A stretch of DNA of 64,000 nt from Gammaproteobacteria bacterium (GTDB taxonomy: Bacteria; Pseudomonadota; Gammaproteobacteria; UBA4575). Position numbers and translations under genes: made by a program. This document shows positions 1 to 10,781 of the stretch, piece by piece. How positions within the stretch are numbered: position 1 is the first letter of the stretch; every line of letters starts with the position of its first letter. The DNA is taken from the NCBI GenBank assembly GCA_033344735.1, contig JAWPMW010000001.1:1928171-1992170 (forward strand). The letters run 5' to 3'. The notes beneath the pieces were generated by a model. It saw nothing but the letters and a program-made list of their open reading frames with translations, had not been told where the DNA came from and made no database searches.

Positions 1-185
1 TCTGTTGCTGCTTGGCAAATTCGTTTGTCGTTAGCTAGCCCAAGATAATCATTACTGCAAAAGGATAAAAATGATTGACCATCTATAGTGACCTGAACTC
101 CTTGAGGGCTATCTAACGGACGACGTTTTCTATATGCGTCTTGCTGTTTTAGCTCAGTTAACTGTTTTGATACTGAAGTTTGCAC
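1..185 (-). CDS. bioF: 8-amino-7-oxononanoate synthase, N-terminal part (runs off the window)
   Basis: Only about 61 codons are present. The translated start reads VQTSVSKQLTELKQQDAYRK, followed by RRPLDSPQG, VTIDGQSFLSF and then CSNDYLGLAND, the N-terminal signature of BioF/KBL-family PLP enzymes. BioF condenses pimeloyl-ACP with alanine in biotin synthesis. The start is taken as GTG at 185, 11 nt after the bioB stop, because it fits the usual family N-terminus; there is no convincing Shine-Dalgarno sequence, so a bioB-overlapping start or translational coupling is possible. It is co-directional with bioB, so bioB-bioF form an operon. The PLP lysine lies outside the window. Confidence 0.88.
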   Translation of the reverse strand, partial: MQTSVSKQLTELKQQDAYRKRRPLDSPQGVQVTIDGQSFLSFCSNDYLGLANDKRICQAAT

Positions 186-196
186 CGATAAAGAGG

Positions 197-1150
197 CTAG
201 TGACTCGCTTGTGCTTCTAAACTCATTCCTAGGCGGTCAAATAGACGTGTATCTTCATCGATATCAGGATTCGGAGCAGTTAATAATTTTTCCCCGAAAA
301 ATACTGAATTGGCGCCGGCATGAAAACACAGAGCTTGCATGGCATCATTCATTGATTCGCGGCCTGCAGATAATCGTATATATGTTTCGGGAATTAATAT
401 GCGCGTTGCAGCAATCATGCGAACAAACTCTATAGGGTCAAGTTCATCGGTGCCATATAAAGGCGTTCCTTCAATTTGTACCAATAAGTTAATAGGTACT
501 GATTCAGGTTGAGGATCCATATTTGCTAGTTCAAGCAGCAAGCCTACACGTTGTTGACGATTTTCACCCATCCCGAGGATACCGCCGGAACAAACATGAA
601 TACCAGATTCTCGAACATTCTTTAAGGTGTCTAATCTATCTTGATAATCACGAGTGGTAATAATCTCGCCATAAAATTCTGGGGAGGTATCTATATTATG
701 GTTATAAAAATCTAAGCCAACATCGGCTAATCGCTTAGATTGTTTTTCTGTCAGCATCCCCAGTGTGACGCAGGTTTCTAGTTGCTCCGATTGAACTTCC
801 TTAATCATCTCAATGACTGTTTCAAGGTTCTTATCCGTTGGGTTACGCCAGGCTGCTCCCATGCAGAAGCGAGTTGCACCTTGTTGTTTAGCGTTACGTG
901 CAGCTTCTCTGACCTCATCTAGAGATAGTAAGCGTTCACGCTCTAAACCGGTGTCGTAGCGTGCGCTTTGAGGGCAATACGCACAATCTTCAGGGCAGGC
1001 GCCTGTTTTGATTGAGAGTAGGGTGCTAGCTTGGATTGAGTTTGGATTGTGATGAGAGCGGTGAATGCTTTGTGCTTCAAATAACAGGTCATTAAAAGGC
1101 TTAGCGAAAATATCGCTAACCTCTTGTTTACTCCACGCTTTATTGGTCAT
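197..1150 (-). CDS. bioB: Biotin synthase
   Basis: 317 residues, normal for the family. Radical-SAM enzyme that inserts sulfur into dethiobiotin in the last step of biotin synthesis. The radical-SAM cluster motif CPEDCAYC (CxxxCxxC) lies near residue 53, and downstream motifs such as [20 protein letters not shown] and [10 protein letters not shown] are those of BioB. It starts with ATG at 1150, diverges from comF across only 62 bp, and is followed closely by bioF. bioH and bioC lie at the far end of the window (60.5-62.1 kb), so the biotin genes are in at least two loci. Confidence 0.97.
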   Translation of the reverse strand: MTNKAWSKQEVSDIFAKPFNDLLFEAQSIHRSHHNPNSIQASTLLSIKTGACPEDCAYCPQSARYDTGLERERLLSLDEVREAARNAKQQGATRFCMGAAWRNPTDKNLETVIEMIKEVQSEQLETCVTLGMLTEKQSKRLADVGLDFYNHNIDTSPEFYGEIITTRDYQDRLDTLKNVRESGIHVCSGGILGMGENRQQRVGLLLELANMDPQPESVPINLLVQIEGTPLYGTDELDPIEFVRMIAATRILIPETYIRLSAGRESMNDAMQALCFHAGANSVFFGEKLLTAPNPDIDEDTRLFDRLGMSLEAQASH

Positions 1151-1171
1151 TTACTATTTGCTCAATCAGAT

Positions 1172-1212
1172 ATTTAGGTACCGGAGTCTAAACACCTACA
1201 GGCACTTGTCAA
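1172..1212 (-). promoter_or_regulatory. Possible bioB promoter and operator in the bioB/comF divergent spacer
   Basis: On the minus strand a perfect -35 hexamer TTGACA (1212-1207) is followed 15 nt later by a weak -10, TTAGAC. An inverted repeat ATTTAG-N10-CTAAAC (1172-1193) overlaps this -10. It does not match the BirA box consensus (TTGTAAAC-type arms), so binding by BirA is only a guess. The -35 hexamer abuts the comF start codon on the other strand. Confidence 0.3.
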
Positions 1213-1935
1213 ATGAAAGCTGTTGTTAAACTTTACAAGTGGGGCCAAGTTATCAACCGGACAGTATATCCATGGATATGCTGCGTATGTGGCAGCAATG
1301 ATCATAGAGGAATTGGGGTGTGTGATGCTTGTATTCATTATTTGCCCTGGTGTTCTGAGAATAGGCTATGTGGCATTTGCGGCCTACCAATTGCAGCAGA
1401 AATGAGCGTAACTAAGATATGCGGTAAGTGCCAACAATTACCTCCTTACTATGATGCTACCCATGCTAATTTTTGGTATCAGCCACCTATCGATAAATTA
1501 ATCTCACACTATAAATATTTTAATCAATGGCAAAATGCACATACATTAGTAAAATTGTCAGCTAATAAATTTAGTGCTGTTGCTAAAACTGGTCTTGTAA
1601 TACCTATGCCCAGTCATCCTGCGCGAGTTCGTCAAAGAGGGTTTAATGCCGTATTCGAGTTGATTAAATTATTTAGAAAAGAAATAAAATTTGACTATAG
1701 CCTTAACTGTGTGTTTCGAACTAAAAATACCCAAACACAAACAAACAAATTAAAGAATCAGCGTAAAAAAAATGTAAAGAACGCTTTCAAAGTAACTAGC
1801 CAAATTGATTATGACCACGTGATTATATTTGACGAAGTAGTTACAACAGCAGCGAGCGTAAATGAGCTTAGCTACTGTTTAAAAAAAGCAGGTGTTAAGC
1901 GAGTCAGTATCTATGCAATAGCGCGAACTAAATAG
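1213..1935 (+). CDS. comF: ComF family protein (competence-associated phosphoribosyltransferase fold)
   Basis: 240 residues. The N-terminus has a double zinc-binding cysteine layout (CCVC...CDAC and CGIC...CGKC, residues about 23-75), and the C-terminus has a type I phosphoribosyltransferase domain: IPMPSHPARVRQRGFN, then VIIFDEVVTTAASVNE. In most ComF proteins the last motif is close to VDDVxTTGATL; here the second Asp is Glu and the PRPP-loop Gly is Ala, so PRPP binding may be weak. ComF acts in uptake of transforming DNA in naturally competent bacteria. It is divergent from bioB, and its 3' end overlaps that of ubiA by 8 bp. Confidence 0.88.
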   Translation: MKAVVKLYKWGQVINRTVYPWICCVCGSNDHRGIGVCDACIHYLPWCSENRLCGICGLPIAAEMSVTKICGKCQQLPPYYDATHANFWYQPPIDKLISHYKYFNQWQNAHTLVKLSANKFSAVAKTGLVIPMPSHPARVRQRGFNAVFELIKLFRKEIKFDYSLNCVFRTKNTQTQTNKLKNQRKKNVKNAFKVTSQIDYDHVIIFDEVVTTAASVNELSYCLKKAGVKRVSIYAIARTK

Positions 1936-2800
1936 GTAACCAATAACTCGCAGCAATACCTATAAATATAACCAGTCCGACGTAATTGTTATTTAGAAAC
2001 GCGTCAAAGCAATCAAACGGTCTTCGAGAATAAATAAGTATTTGTTGATAGAAGAAAAGTAATGCGGCTAAAGCTAAACTACAAAAATACCAATAGCGCA
2101 AATCAGTTTGTGTACCAACTGATATTAGAGCCAGTATCACGAAGGTTTGTAATATGGCGATAATAGTACGGTCAGCAGGGCCAAATAAAATAGCCGTAGA
2201 TTTAACGCCAATTCTTACGTCATCTTTACGGTCTACCATACCATATATGGTGTCATAAGCAGTTGTCCAGATTAAGGTCGCAATAAATAGTAACCAGCCC
2301 CATTGCGGCGGAAATGCACTAGTATGTGCAACGAATACCATTGGGACAGCCCAAGCAAATGCCAGACCTAAATGAACTTGCGGTAAGTAATGCAGACGTT
2401 TAGTGAACGGGTAAGAAGCTGCTAATACAACGGCGACTAAAGAAAACATTAATGTCAGCTTATTTAGAAAAAAGACCACTAAAAAGAAAGCAATGAGACT
2501 TAATATAAGAAAAATTGAAATAGCTTCTAAGGAAGACACATTACCTGTGACCATAGGGCGATTTCTTGTTCTCTCTACATCAGCATCAAATTTTTGGTCA
2601 GCATAATCGTTTATCGCACAACCAGCAGAGCGCATTAAAAATACACCAAGTATAAATACAATTAAAATTGTTAAGTCTGGCTTTCCCTCACTAGCAATTA
2701 GCAATGCCCAAAGTGTGGGCCATAAAAGAAGAAAAATACCTATAGGTTTATTTAAACGAATAAGGTGGGAATATGCAGTTAACTTTTGTTTTATAGGCAT
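1928..2800 (-). CDS. ubiA: 4-hydroxybenzoate polyprenyltransferase
   Basis: 290 residues, an integral membrane protein with about eight hydrophobic segments. It prenylates 4-hydroxybenzoate in ubiquinone synthesis. The first prenyl-diphosphate-binding Asp motif is seen in CAINDYADQKFDADVERTRN (NDxxDxxxD), and the second in TAYDTIYGMVDRKDDVRIGV. The IGIFLLLWPTLWAL stretch near the N-terminus is typical of UbiA. No ubiC (chorismate lyase) is next to it. The start is ATG at 2800. Confidence 0.96.
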   Translation of the reverse strand: MPIKQKLTAYSHLIRLNKPIGIFLLLWPTLWALLIASEGKPDLTILIVFILGVFLMRSAGCAINDYADQKFDADVERTRNRPMVTGNVSSLEAISIFLILSLIAFFLVVFFLNKLTLMFSLVAVVLAASYPFTKRLHYLPQVHLGLAFAWAVPMVFVAHTSAFPPQWGWLLFIATLIWTTAYDTIYGMVDRKDDVRIGVKSTAILFGPADRTIIAILQTFVILALISVGTQTDLRYWYFCSLALAALLFFYQQILIYSRRPFDCFDAFLNNNYVGLVIFIGIAASYWLPI

Positions 2801-2887
2801 AATATTGCGTAAGTAATTATCTGCTTTATGTCTAGCATGATAGCATTACCATAAATAATCCAATCATCAAGATCAATTAACCACGTT

Positions 2888-3418
2888 ATGACTATTAGAA
2901 CTTTTCAAAATCATACTCCTAATATACATAAGTCTTCTTATATTGACCAAAGCGCATTGGTGATTGGCCAGGTAGAAATAGGAGCTGATAGTTCAATATG
3001 GCCAATGTCAGTTGTTAGGGGAGATATCAACACCATTACAATTGGTGAACGAACTAACATACAAGATGGTTCGATTTTGCATGTTAGTCATGATGGGGAG
3101 TTCAGTCCAGGCGGTGCTAGTATGACGATTGGCAGTGACGTTACAGTGGGTCATTCAGTAGTGCTTCATGCGTGTACATTGATGGACTGTTGTTTAATCG
3201 GTATTGGTTCTGTGATTCTTGATAAGGCTATCGTGCACAAACATGCGATGGTTGGTGCTGGCTCTCTTGTGACAAATGGAAAAGAACTTGATGGAGGATA
3301 CTTATGGATGGGAAGGCCTGCTAAAAAAGTACGTAAATTACGTGAGCGAGAAATTGAATACTTATCTTATTCGGCCAACCATTATGTAAAGGTTAAACGA
3401 ATGCATGAGAGCTCTTAA
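2888..3418 (+). CDS. Gamma-class carbonic anhydrase family protein (YrdA-like)
   Basis: 176 residues of left-handed beta-helix hexapeptide repeats. The motifs SSIWPMSVVRGDINTITIGE and TNIQDGSILHVSHD, then GSDVTVGHSVVLHACT, are the core of the YrdA/CaiE group, with three histidines placed as zinc ligands (the His of ILHVSHD, and the two in VGHSVVLHAC). Homologues are described as zinc-binding proteins of uncertain enzyme activity. It ends two bases before the aroE stop and faces it. In E. coli yrdA also sits near aroE, so synteny supports the call. Confidence 0.92.
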   Translation: MTIRTFQNHTPNIHKSSYIDQSALVIGQVEIGADSSIWPMSVVRGDINTITIGERTNIQDGSILHVSHDGEFSPGGASMTIGSDVTVGHSVVLHACTLMDCCLIGIGSVILDKAIVHKHAMVGAGSLVTNGKELDGGYLWMGRPAKKVRKLREREIEYLSYSANHYVKVKRMHESS

Positions 3419-3420
3419 TT

Positions 3421-4239
3421 TCAACTTTTTGGCCGTAGTAATTTAAATACCGGTTTTGTATCTGGCCTAAAATTTCTCCAAATATAATAAGATTCAGCAG
3501 CTTGTTCTATCAGCATCCCAATGCCATCGATGGATAATTTTGCATTCAATTTATTAGACCATTCTATAAATGCCGTAGGCTTATCACTATACGCTAAGTC
3601 ATAACAAACAGACTCTGTGCTTATAATGGTTTCAGGTACGGCTGGTAGGTTGTTGTCTAAACTTGCAGATGTCGCATTAATAATCACGTCAAATGCTTGA
3701 GTGTCAATATCCTTAAAACCACAGCCGTCAATATTGCCTTCACTTGAAAAAGCATTCGCTAAATCAATTGCTTTAGAAATAGTGCGGTTTGCCAGTAAGA
3801 TTTGTGTCGGAGCTTCTTTTAGTAAGGGTAAAAGAATACCTCGTGTTGCACCGCCAGCGCCGAGGATGAGTATATTTTTATCCCTTATCTGGAGATTAAG
3901 ATTATTTTTTAAGTCTTTTAGTAATCCAATTCCATCGGTGTTGGCGCCTAGCCAACCAGTGTTTGGGTCGAAACTAATGGTATTAACTGCTTGAGCGGCT
4001 TTTGCATATTTATTTAACTGCAGGCACTGTTCATAAGCTTTGACCTTAAATGGAATAGTGACATTTAGGCCTAAACCCCCATCCTTTACAAATTGATTAA
4101 CAGTCGAGATAAATTTATTTTTATCAGCTTGGATGCGTTGATAATCAATGTTAACGTTTTCCTGCTGCGCAAAAGCAGTATGTATTTGTGGGGATTTACT
4201 GTGCTTTATAGGGTTACCAATGACGGCGTACTTATTCAT
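3421..4239 (-). CDS. aroE: Shikimate dehydrogenase (NADP+)
   Basis: 272 residues. Reduces 3-dehydroshikimate to shikimate. The substrate-binding start AVIGNPIKHSKSPQIHTAF, the LNVTIPFK motif with its catalytic Lys, and the NADP Rossmann motif GAGGATRGILLPL with the adenosine-phosphate motif NRTISKA are all present. It ends the leftward operon after hemB, 10 bp away. Together with aroB and aroK at 47.5-49.2 kb it covers part of the shikimate pathway. Confidence 0.97.
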   Translation of the reverse strand: MNKYAVIGNPIKHSKSPQIHTAFAQQENVNIDYQRIQADKNKFISTVNQFVKDGGLGLNVTIPFKVKAYEQCLQLNKYAKAAQAVNTISFDPNTGWLGANTDGIGLLKDLKNNLNLQIRDKNILILGAGGATRGILLPLLKEAPTQILLANRTISKAIDLANAFSSEGNIDGCGFKDIDTQAFDVIINATSASLDNNLPAVPETIISTESVCYDLAYSDKPTAFIEWSNKLNAKLSIDGIGMLIEQAAESYYIWRNFRPDTKPVFKLLRPKS

Positions 4240-4249
4240 TGGTAGAAAA

Positions 4250-6170
<1,921 letters not shown>

Positions 6171-6179
6171 AACTTAATT

Positions 6180-6725
6180 CTACCTACGTAAGATGGTCTT
6201 GCTGCATAAATCAATAATAGTACTCGATTTTGCGGTTCCAGGCGTTTGATTCTGATCAATGTAATCGATGCTAGGCCCAAAGACTGCGCGCGCATGATAG
6301 ATGTCACTACAGATTGGTTGGCCGGCAATATTTGCGCTAGTTGATGCTATGGCTCCAACATAATCACAGATTGACTTAATACCAACATGGTTAGTAATGC
6401 GTACAGCAATTTTTCCTGTTTCACCAATTAGCTGCAAAGGAACATGATCATTTGCCGTGACTAGCCATGTAGTAGGTTGCTTAGTCTCTGTGTTTAAGGT
6501 GTCTAGCTCTTTATCGCTAACCTGAATATATTTATATAAATGTTGTATAGACGACGCTAGTAAAATAAAACTCTTTTGTAATTCGCGTTGTTTAATTCGG
6601 GTTAAGCGTAGTAGTTGTGTTTCTATAGGCAGGCATGCGAGACCAATAACGGTATCTGTTTGGTGTGCAATGACACCATGATTGTTTAGTACAGAAATTG
6701 CTTGGTCTTGCGATGAAGAAGTCAT
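6180..6725 (-). CDS. tsaC: L-threonylcarbamoyladenylate synthase (Sua5/YrdC family)
   Basis: 181 residues from ATG at 6725; two TTG codons lie just upstream but the ATG gives the usual N-terminus. Makes threonylcarbamoyl-AMP for tRNA t6A37. The motif VIAHQTDTVIGLACLP, then RIKQREL and the KSFILLASS segment are those of YrdC, and SANIAGQPICSD and TPGTAKSSTIID near the end match the family. TsaD, its pathway partner, is at 58.9 kb. It lies between topA and hemF as in many gammaproteobacteria. Confidence 0.93.
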   Translation of the reverse strand: MTSSSQDQAISVLNNHGVIAHQTDTVIGLACLPIETQLLRLTRIKQRELQKSFILLASSIQHLYKYIQVSDKELDTLNTETKQPTTWLVTANDHVPLQLIGETGKIAVRITNHVGIKSICDYVGAIASTSANIAGQPICSDIYHARAVFGPSIDYIDQNQTPGTAKSSTIIDLCSKTILRR

Positions 6726-6746
6726 CAACAAATATTTGTAAATAGA

Positions 6747-9071
6747 CTAGGAAGATTTTTTCTTTTTAGCAGTCTTGCGCCGAGCTTTACGAACTGGCGC
6801 TTTGGCGATCATTTCTTTGCATTGTTCTAACGTCAATGAATCAGGCTCAACGTCTTTCGGTATTTTGGCATTCTTCTTGCCATCTGTGACATAGGGGCCA
6901 TAGCGCCCATTAAGAACCTGAATACCATCCTCTTCAAATTCTTTAATAAATTTATTTGCATCCTCTTCTTTTTTAATAGCAATAAATTCAAGCGCCTGTT
7001 CTAAAGTGATTGTATGGGGGTCTTCACCTTTAATTGAAGCATACTTAGCGCCATACTTAACATATGGCCCAAAACGACCAAAATTGGCAGAGATTTTCTC
7101 TCCATCTTCAGTTTCACCTAAGTCGCGTGGTAATTTAAATAATTCTAGCGCATCTTCCATGGTGACAGAATCCATTTTCTGCCCTGGACGCAGACCTGCA
7201 AATTTAGGTTTTTCCTCGTCATCCTTGGTGCCAATTTGAACGAAAGGGCCATAGCGACCCATTCGTACACTCATTGGTTTGCCTGATTTTGGGTGTACGC
7301 CTAACTCGCGAGCCTCGATGGCTTCTTCACGAGTTACAGATACTTCTTTATCTTTTACTAACTCATCAAACGGATTCCAAAATGATTCCATAACTGGAAC
7401 CCATTCCTTCTCACCGCGTGAGATTTCATCAAGTTCGTCTTCAAGGCGTGCAGTGAAATCGTAATCGACATATTGAGTAAAGTGCTTCGTTAAAAAACGA
7501 GTTACTAATCGACCTATGTCAGTTGGGAAAAAACGTCGACTTTCTATTTCTGCATATTCTCGATTTTGAATAGTCGAAATAATTGAGGCGTAAGTTGAGG
7601 GTCGTCCAATACCATATTCTTCTAATGCTTTAACTAAGCTTGCCTCGGTAAAGCGCGGAGGTGGTTCAGTGAAATGTTGCTCACAACGAATCTCTTCTAA
7701 ATTGATATCGTCACCAACTTCCATTGCAGGTAATAATTTTTCATCGCCAGTATCCGGAGTTTTATCGTCCGCACCCTCTTGATAAACAACCATAAAGCCA
7801 GGGTCTTTGATTGAAGAGCCTAAAGCTCGGAAAATATTATCTTCATTACCGCAGTGTAATTCTACCGCAACTGTATTCAAAGTTGCATGAGTCATTTGAC
7901 TAGCAACAGTTCGCTTCCAAATTAAGTCATATAACTTGTACTGCTCTGCACTTAGAAATTCTTTTATATCTTCAGGCAGGCGCAAAGCAGAAGTAGGTCT
8001 AACAGCTTCGTGAGCTTCCTGGGCATTTTTGGATTTTGTTTTATATGTTGGCGGAGTTGCGGGCAGTGAATCCTTGCCATAACGATCACTGATCAATCCA
8101 CGGATTTCCTCGACGGCTTCTTTAGCTAAAATCACGGAATCAGTACGCATATAAGTGATAAGACCAACCGGACCTGACCCTAAATCAATACCTTCATAAA
8201 GTTGCTGTGCAGTGCGCATCGCCTTTTGTGCTGAGAAGCGTAGTTTACGAATAGCTTCTTGTTGCAATGTTGAGGTAATAAAAGGAGCAGTAGGATTTCT
8301 ACGCCTTTCTTTTTTATCTACTTTGCCAACTGTAAGATTGCCATCAGCGGCTTTAGTTAATGCTTTGTGTGTAGCCTGCGCTAATTTTTCGGTATTAATA
8401 TCAAATTGGTCAAGCTTATCTTTTTTGTAATGAGTTAGCTTTGCATGGAAAGGTTGCTTTTCTTTTTTACAGTCCGCTTCTATTGTCCAATATTCTTGAG
8501 CAACAAATTTTTCAATCTCATCTTCGCGTTCACAAAGTAATCGTAATGCCGGGCTTTGAACACGCCCTGCTGATAAGCCGCGTTTAATTTTTTTCCATAA
8601 TAAAGGAGATAAATTAAAGCCAACCAAGTAATCTAATGCTCGTCTGGCTTGTTGTGCATAAACTAAATCGTTTGCTAGCTCGCGTGGATTTTCTATGGCA
8701 TCTTGTACTGCAGATTTTGTGATTTCGTGGAATACAACTCGATGGACCTCTTTCTCATCAAGTAGTCCCCTTTCTTTTAGTAATTCATATAAATGCCACG
8801 AAATAGCCTCGCCCTCACGGTCGGGGTCAGTTGCGAGGTATAATGCATCTGATTTTTTTAGTGCCTTACTGATCGCTGTGACATGTTTTTCATTACGCTC
8901 AATTAGCTGAAATTTCATTGCGAATTGATTTTCAGGATCGACAGCACCTTCTTTAGGCACGAGATCCCGTACATGTCCGTATGATGCCAACACACTAAAA
9001 TCTTTGCCTAAGTATTTTTCGATCGTCTTGGCTTTTGCCGGCGACTCTACGATGACTAGGTTCTTACCCAT
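6747..9071 (-). CDS. topA: DNA topoisomerase I
   Basis: 774 residues. Relaxes negative supercoils. The Toprim domain is at residues 4-120 (LVIVESPAKAKTIEKYLG, then DPDREGE). The active-site tyrosine is Tyr307 in GLITYMRTDS. The C-terminus (about 575-755) has three topoisomerase C-terminal repeats, each with a GRYGPFV/GRFGPYV/GRYGPYV core, and ends in a Lys/Arg-rich tail. The four-cysteine zinc ribbons of E. coli TopA are absent, so this is the repeat-type rather than the zinc-type architecture. It sits between smg and tsaC. Confidence 0.97.
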   Translation of the reverse strand: MGKNLVIVESPAKAKTIEKYLGKDFSVLASYGHVRDLVPKEGAVDPENQFAMKFQLIERNEKHVTAISKALKKSDALYLATDPDREGEAISWHLYELLKERGLLDEKEVHRVVFHEITKSAVQDAIENPRELANDLVYAQQARRALDYLVGFNLSPLLWKKIKRGLSAGRVQSPALRLLCEREDEIEKFVAQEYWTIEADCKKEKQPFHAKLTHYKKDKLDQFDINTEKLAQATHKALTKAADGNLTVGKVDKKERRRNPTAPFITSTLQQEAIRKLRFSAQKAMRTAQQLYEGIDLGSGPVGLITYMRTDSVILAKEAVEEIRGLISDRYGKDSLPATPPTYKTKSKNAQEAHEAVRPTSALRLPEDIKEFLSAEQYKLYDLIWKRTVASQMTHATLNTVAVELHCGNEDNIFRALGSSIKDPGFMVVYQEGADDKTPDTGDEKLLPAMEVGDDINLEEIRCEQHFTEPPPRFTEASLVKALEEYGIGRPSTYASIISTIQNREYAEIESRRFFPTDIGRLVTRFLTKHFTQYVDYDFTARLEDELDEISRGEKEWVPVMESFWNPFDELVKDKEVSVTREEAIEARELGVHPKSGKPMSVRMGRYGPFVQIGTKDDEEKPKFAGLRPGQKMDSVTMEDALELFKLPRDLGETEDGEKISANFGRFGPYVKYGAKYASIKGEDPHTITLEQALEFIAIKKEEDANKFIKEFEEDGIQVLNGRYGPYVTDGKKNAKIPKDVEPDSLTLEQCKEMIAKAPVRKARRKTAKKKKSS

Positions 9072-9107
9072 TTTGGAACTACAGATGTAAAAAAGTGACT
9101 TGTACTT

Positions 9108-9581
9108 TTAATGAATGTGAGATGAGGATAAGTCCATAATAACGTCTTCTAACCAGTTATATGGCACATCAGTGCCAGAGAGGTTATATAACACAATTAG
9201 ACATACCCATCTAAGTTGTTCGATATTTATCTCATCTGCTTCCAAAGCCATAACTCTATCAATAACAAGCTCTCGGCTAGCAGCAGTTAAAATGCCCATT
9301 TGCTCCAGCTCCAACAAATACCCTTGACAGTCGGTATCAAGTTTTTTCAGTTCCCAAGGATTATAGACCCTTGTAGAACCTGACACAGGAGACTTAAGCT
9401 CTAGGTCATCATTTGAAGTAGGGAGATCGGCTAACCAATTAAAGGCCTTCTCAACATCGCCGTGATCAAAGCCCACTTCTACTAACTCTTCTAATAACGC
9501 CTCACGATTAAACATGGCGTCAGCTTCTTCGAAGTAGCTTTCAAACATGTAAGTTAAGACATCAAGAACATTTTCTTTCAT
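9108..9581 (-). CDS. smg: Smg family protein (DUF494)
   Basis: 157 residues, as in the family. The N-terminus MKENVLDVLTYMFESYFEEA, the central LEQMGILTAASRELVIDRVM and the C-terminal IEQLRWVCLIVLYN match Smg. The molecular role is not settled; it is nearly always found between dprA and topA or tsaC in gammaproteobacteria, as here. It has a high content of acidic residues. It starts with ATG at 9581. Confidence 0.93.
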   Translation of the reverse strand: MKENVLDVLTYMFESYFEEADAMFNREALLEELVEVGFDHGDVEKAFNWLADLPTSNDDLELKSPVSGSTRVYNPWELKKLDTDCQGYLLELEQMGILTAASRELVIDRVMALEADEINIEQLRWVCLIVLYNLSGTDVPYNWLEDVIMDLSSSHIH

Positions 9582-9599
9582 TTAATTAAAACCCGTAGC

Positions 9600-10694
9600 T
9601 TAAGCGCGAATATAGTGACCAAAGGCGTCAGATACTACCTGACCGCCGATTTCAAACTCTGTCAGCATGGAGGAAACTTGTTCCGGGGTCAATCCACTTT
9701 TTTCAATAATTAACTCAATAGTCATAGGGGTGTACTCCAGGAAGCAGAGTAATTTATCAACTTCGCCTAGTTTGACCTGATGGTTTTTTGTACTAATTTT
9801 TGTTGGTGAATTTGAACGATTCATAATCGGTAATTCAGAAAATATATCTCCAATGGAAGTCGTTAGTTTGGCTCCTTGCTGGATAAGGTTATGGCATCCT
9901 TTATTAAGAGGGTTATTTACCGGGCCTGGTACTGCAAATACCTCCCGATTCTGCTCAAGCGCCGACTGTGCAGTAATTAAAGAGCCACTTCTCTCAGCAG
10001 CTTCAATAACTATTGTGCCTAGACTAAGACCACTTATAATTCTATTACGCTTTGGAAAGTGCTGGGGTAAGGGTTTTACGCCTGGCGGAAACTCTGACAG
10101 TAACAGACCTCTAGAAATAATGTTATCCGCTAGTTCTTGATGTTCACTAGGGTAAATTGTATCCAGACCATTAGCCAGTACCGCAACGGTAGTACCACTC
10201 TTTACACTTAATGCCCCAAGGTGTGCCTGTTTATCAATACCACGTGCCAATCCACTAATAACGGAGACACCTGATTCCGCAAGTTGTGCTGAAAACTCGT
10301 ATGCTAAAGACTTGCCTAAAGAACTTGCTTTTCTCCCCCCGACAATGGAGATGAATGACTTTCCATTTAATAACGTTACGTCGCCACTTGCATAAAGAAT
10401 AGGAGGAGGAATATATATCTGCTTAAGTAACTTTGGATAGTTAGCTTGGGAAGATAAAATAATGTGATTTTTAGGATTTGATTTAAGCCAGTGAATGTCA
10501 CTGTGGTAGCTTTTAGAGCTAGCACTAATGATGGCCTTCGCCACATGTCTGGGCACATCATTTCCTACGAGCTCTTTATAACAGGAGGAGAATATTATAC
10601 TTGGGTTAGGAAACTTAGTTAGTAAGTAATTAAAGGTTTTTGGCCCAATGCCAGGTATATGAGACAGTTTTAGCCAGTGTTCTAATTCATTCAT
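9600..10694 (-). CDS. dprA: DNA-processing protein DprA (Smf)
   Basis: 364 residues. Loads RecA on incoming single-stranded DNA during natural transformation. An N-terminal helix-hairpin-helix-like stretch (SHIPGIGPKTFNYLLTKF) precedes the Rossmann-like DprA domain with SIVGGRKASSLGK, SGLARGIDKQAHLGAL, TVAVLANGLDTIYPSEHQ, LSEFPPG and FPKRNRIISGLS. A winged-helix DML1-like C-terminus follows (MTIELIIEKSGLTPEQVSSM). Its Shine-Dalgarno sequence lies inside a perfect hairpin one base upstream of the ATG (see the separate entry), pointing to translational control. comF and pilMNOPQ in the same window fit a competence role. Confidence 0.97.
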   Translation of the reverse strand: MNELEHWLKLSHIPGIGPKTFNYLLTKFPNPSIIFSSCYKELVGNDVPRHVAKAIISASSKSYHSDIHWLKSNPKNHIILSSQANYPKLLKQIYIPPPILYASGDVTLLNGKSFISIVGGRKASSLGKSLAYEFSAQLAESGVSVISGLARGIDKQAHLGALSVKSGTTVAVLANGLDTIYPSEHQELADNIISRGLLLSEFPPGVKPLPQHFPKRNRIISGLSLGTIVIEAAERSGSLITAQSALEQNREVFAVPGPVNNPLNKGCHNLIQQGAKLTTSIGDIFSELPIMNRSNSPTKISTKNHQVKLGEVDKLLCFLEYTPMTIELIIEKSGLTPEQVSSMLTEFEIGGQVVSDAFGHYIRA

Positions 10695-10695
10695 G

Positions 10696-10725
10696 TAAGT
10701 TCCTCTAATATTTTAGAGGAACTTA
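10696..10725 (-). promoter_or_regulatory. Hairpin sequestering the dprA ribosome binding site
   Basis: Read on the minus strand, TAAGTTCCTCTAA (10725-10713), loop AATA, then TTAGAGGAACTTA (10708-10696) form a perfect 13-bp stem with a 4-nt loop, and the dprA ATG (10694-10692) follows after one base. The Shine-Dalgarno AGAGGA (10706-10701) is in the 3' arm with ideal 6-nt spacing to the ATG, and is fully paired with TCCTCT of the 5' arm. There is no U-tract, so it does not look like an intrinsic terminator of the upstream lysM gene. Confidence 0.7.
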
Positions 10726-10781
10726 GCTTAGTTGACTTTACCCTTGGAAGAGCTTAACGCACATTCAAACCATGAAATTTT

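Noticed and set aside
211-435. Plus-strand reading frame inside bioB (and similar frames inside hemB, topA, rpoD, pilQ)
   Set aside because: These are antisense shadows of well-supported genes and have no family features or ribosome sites.
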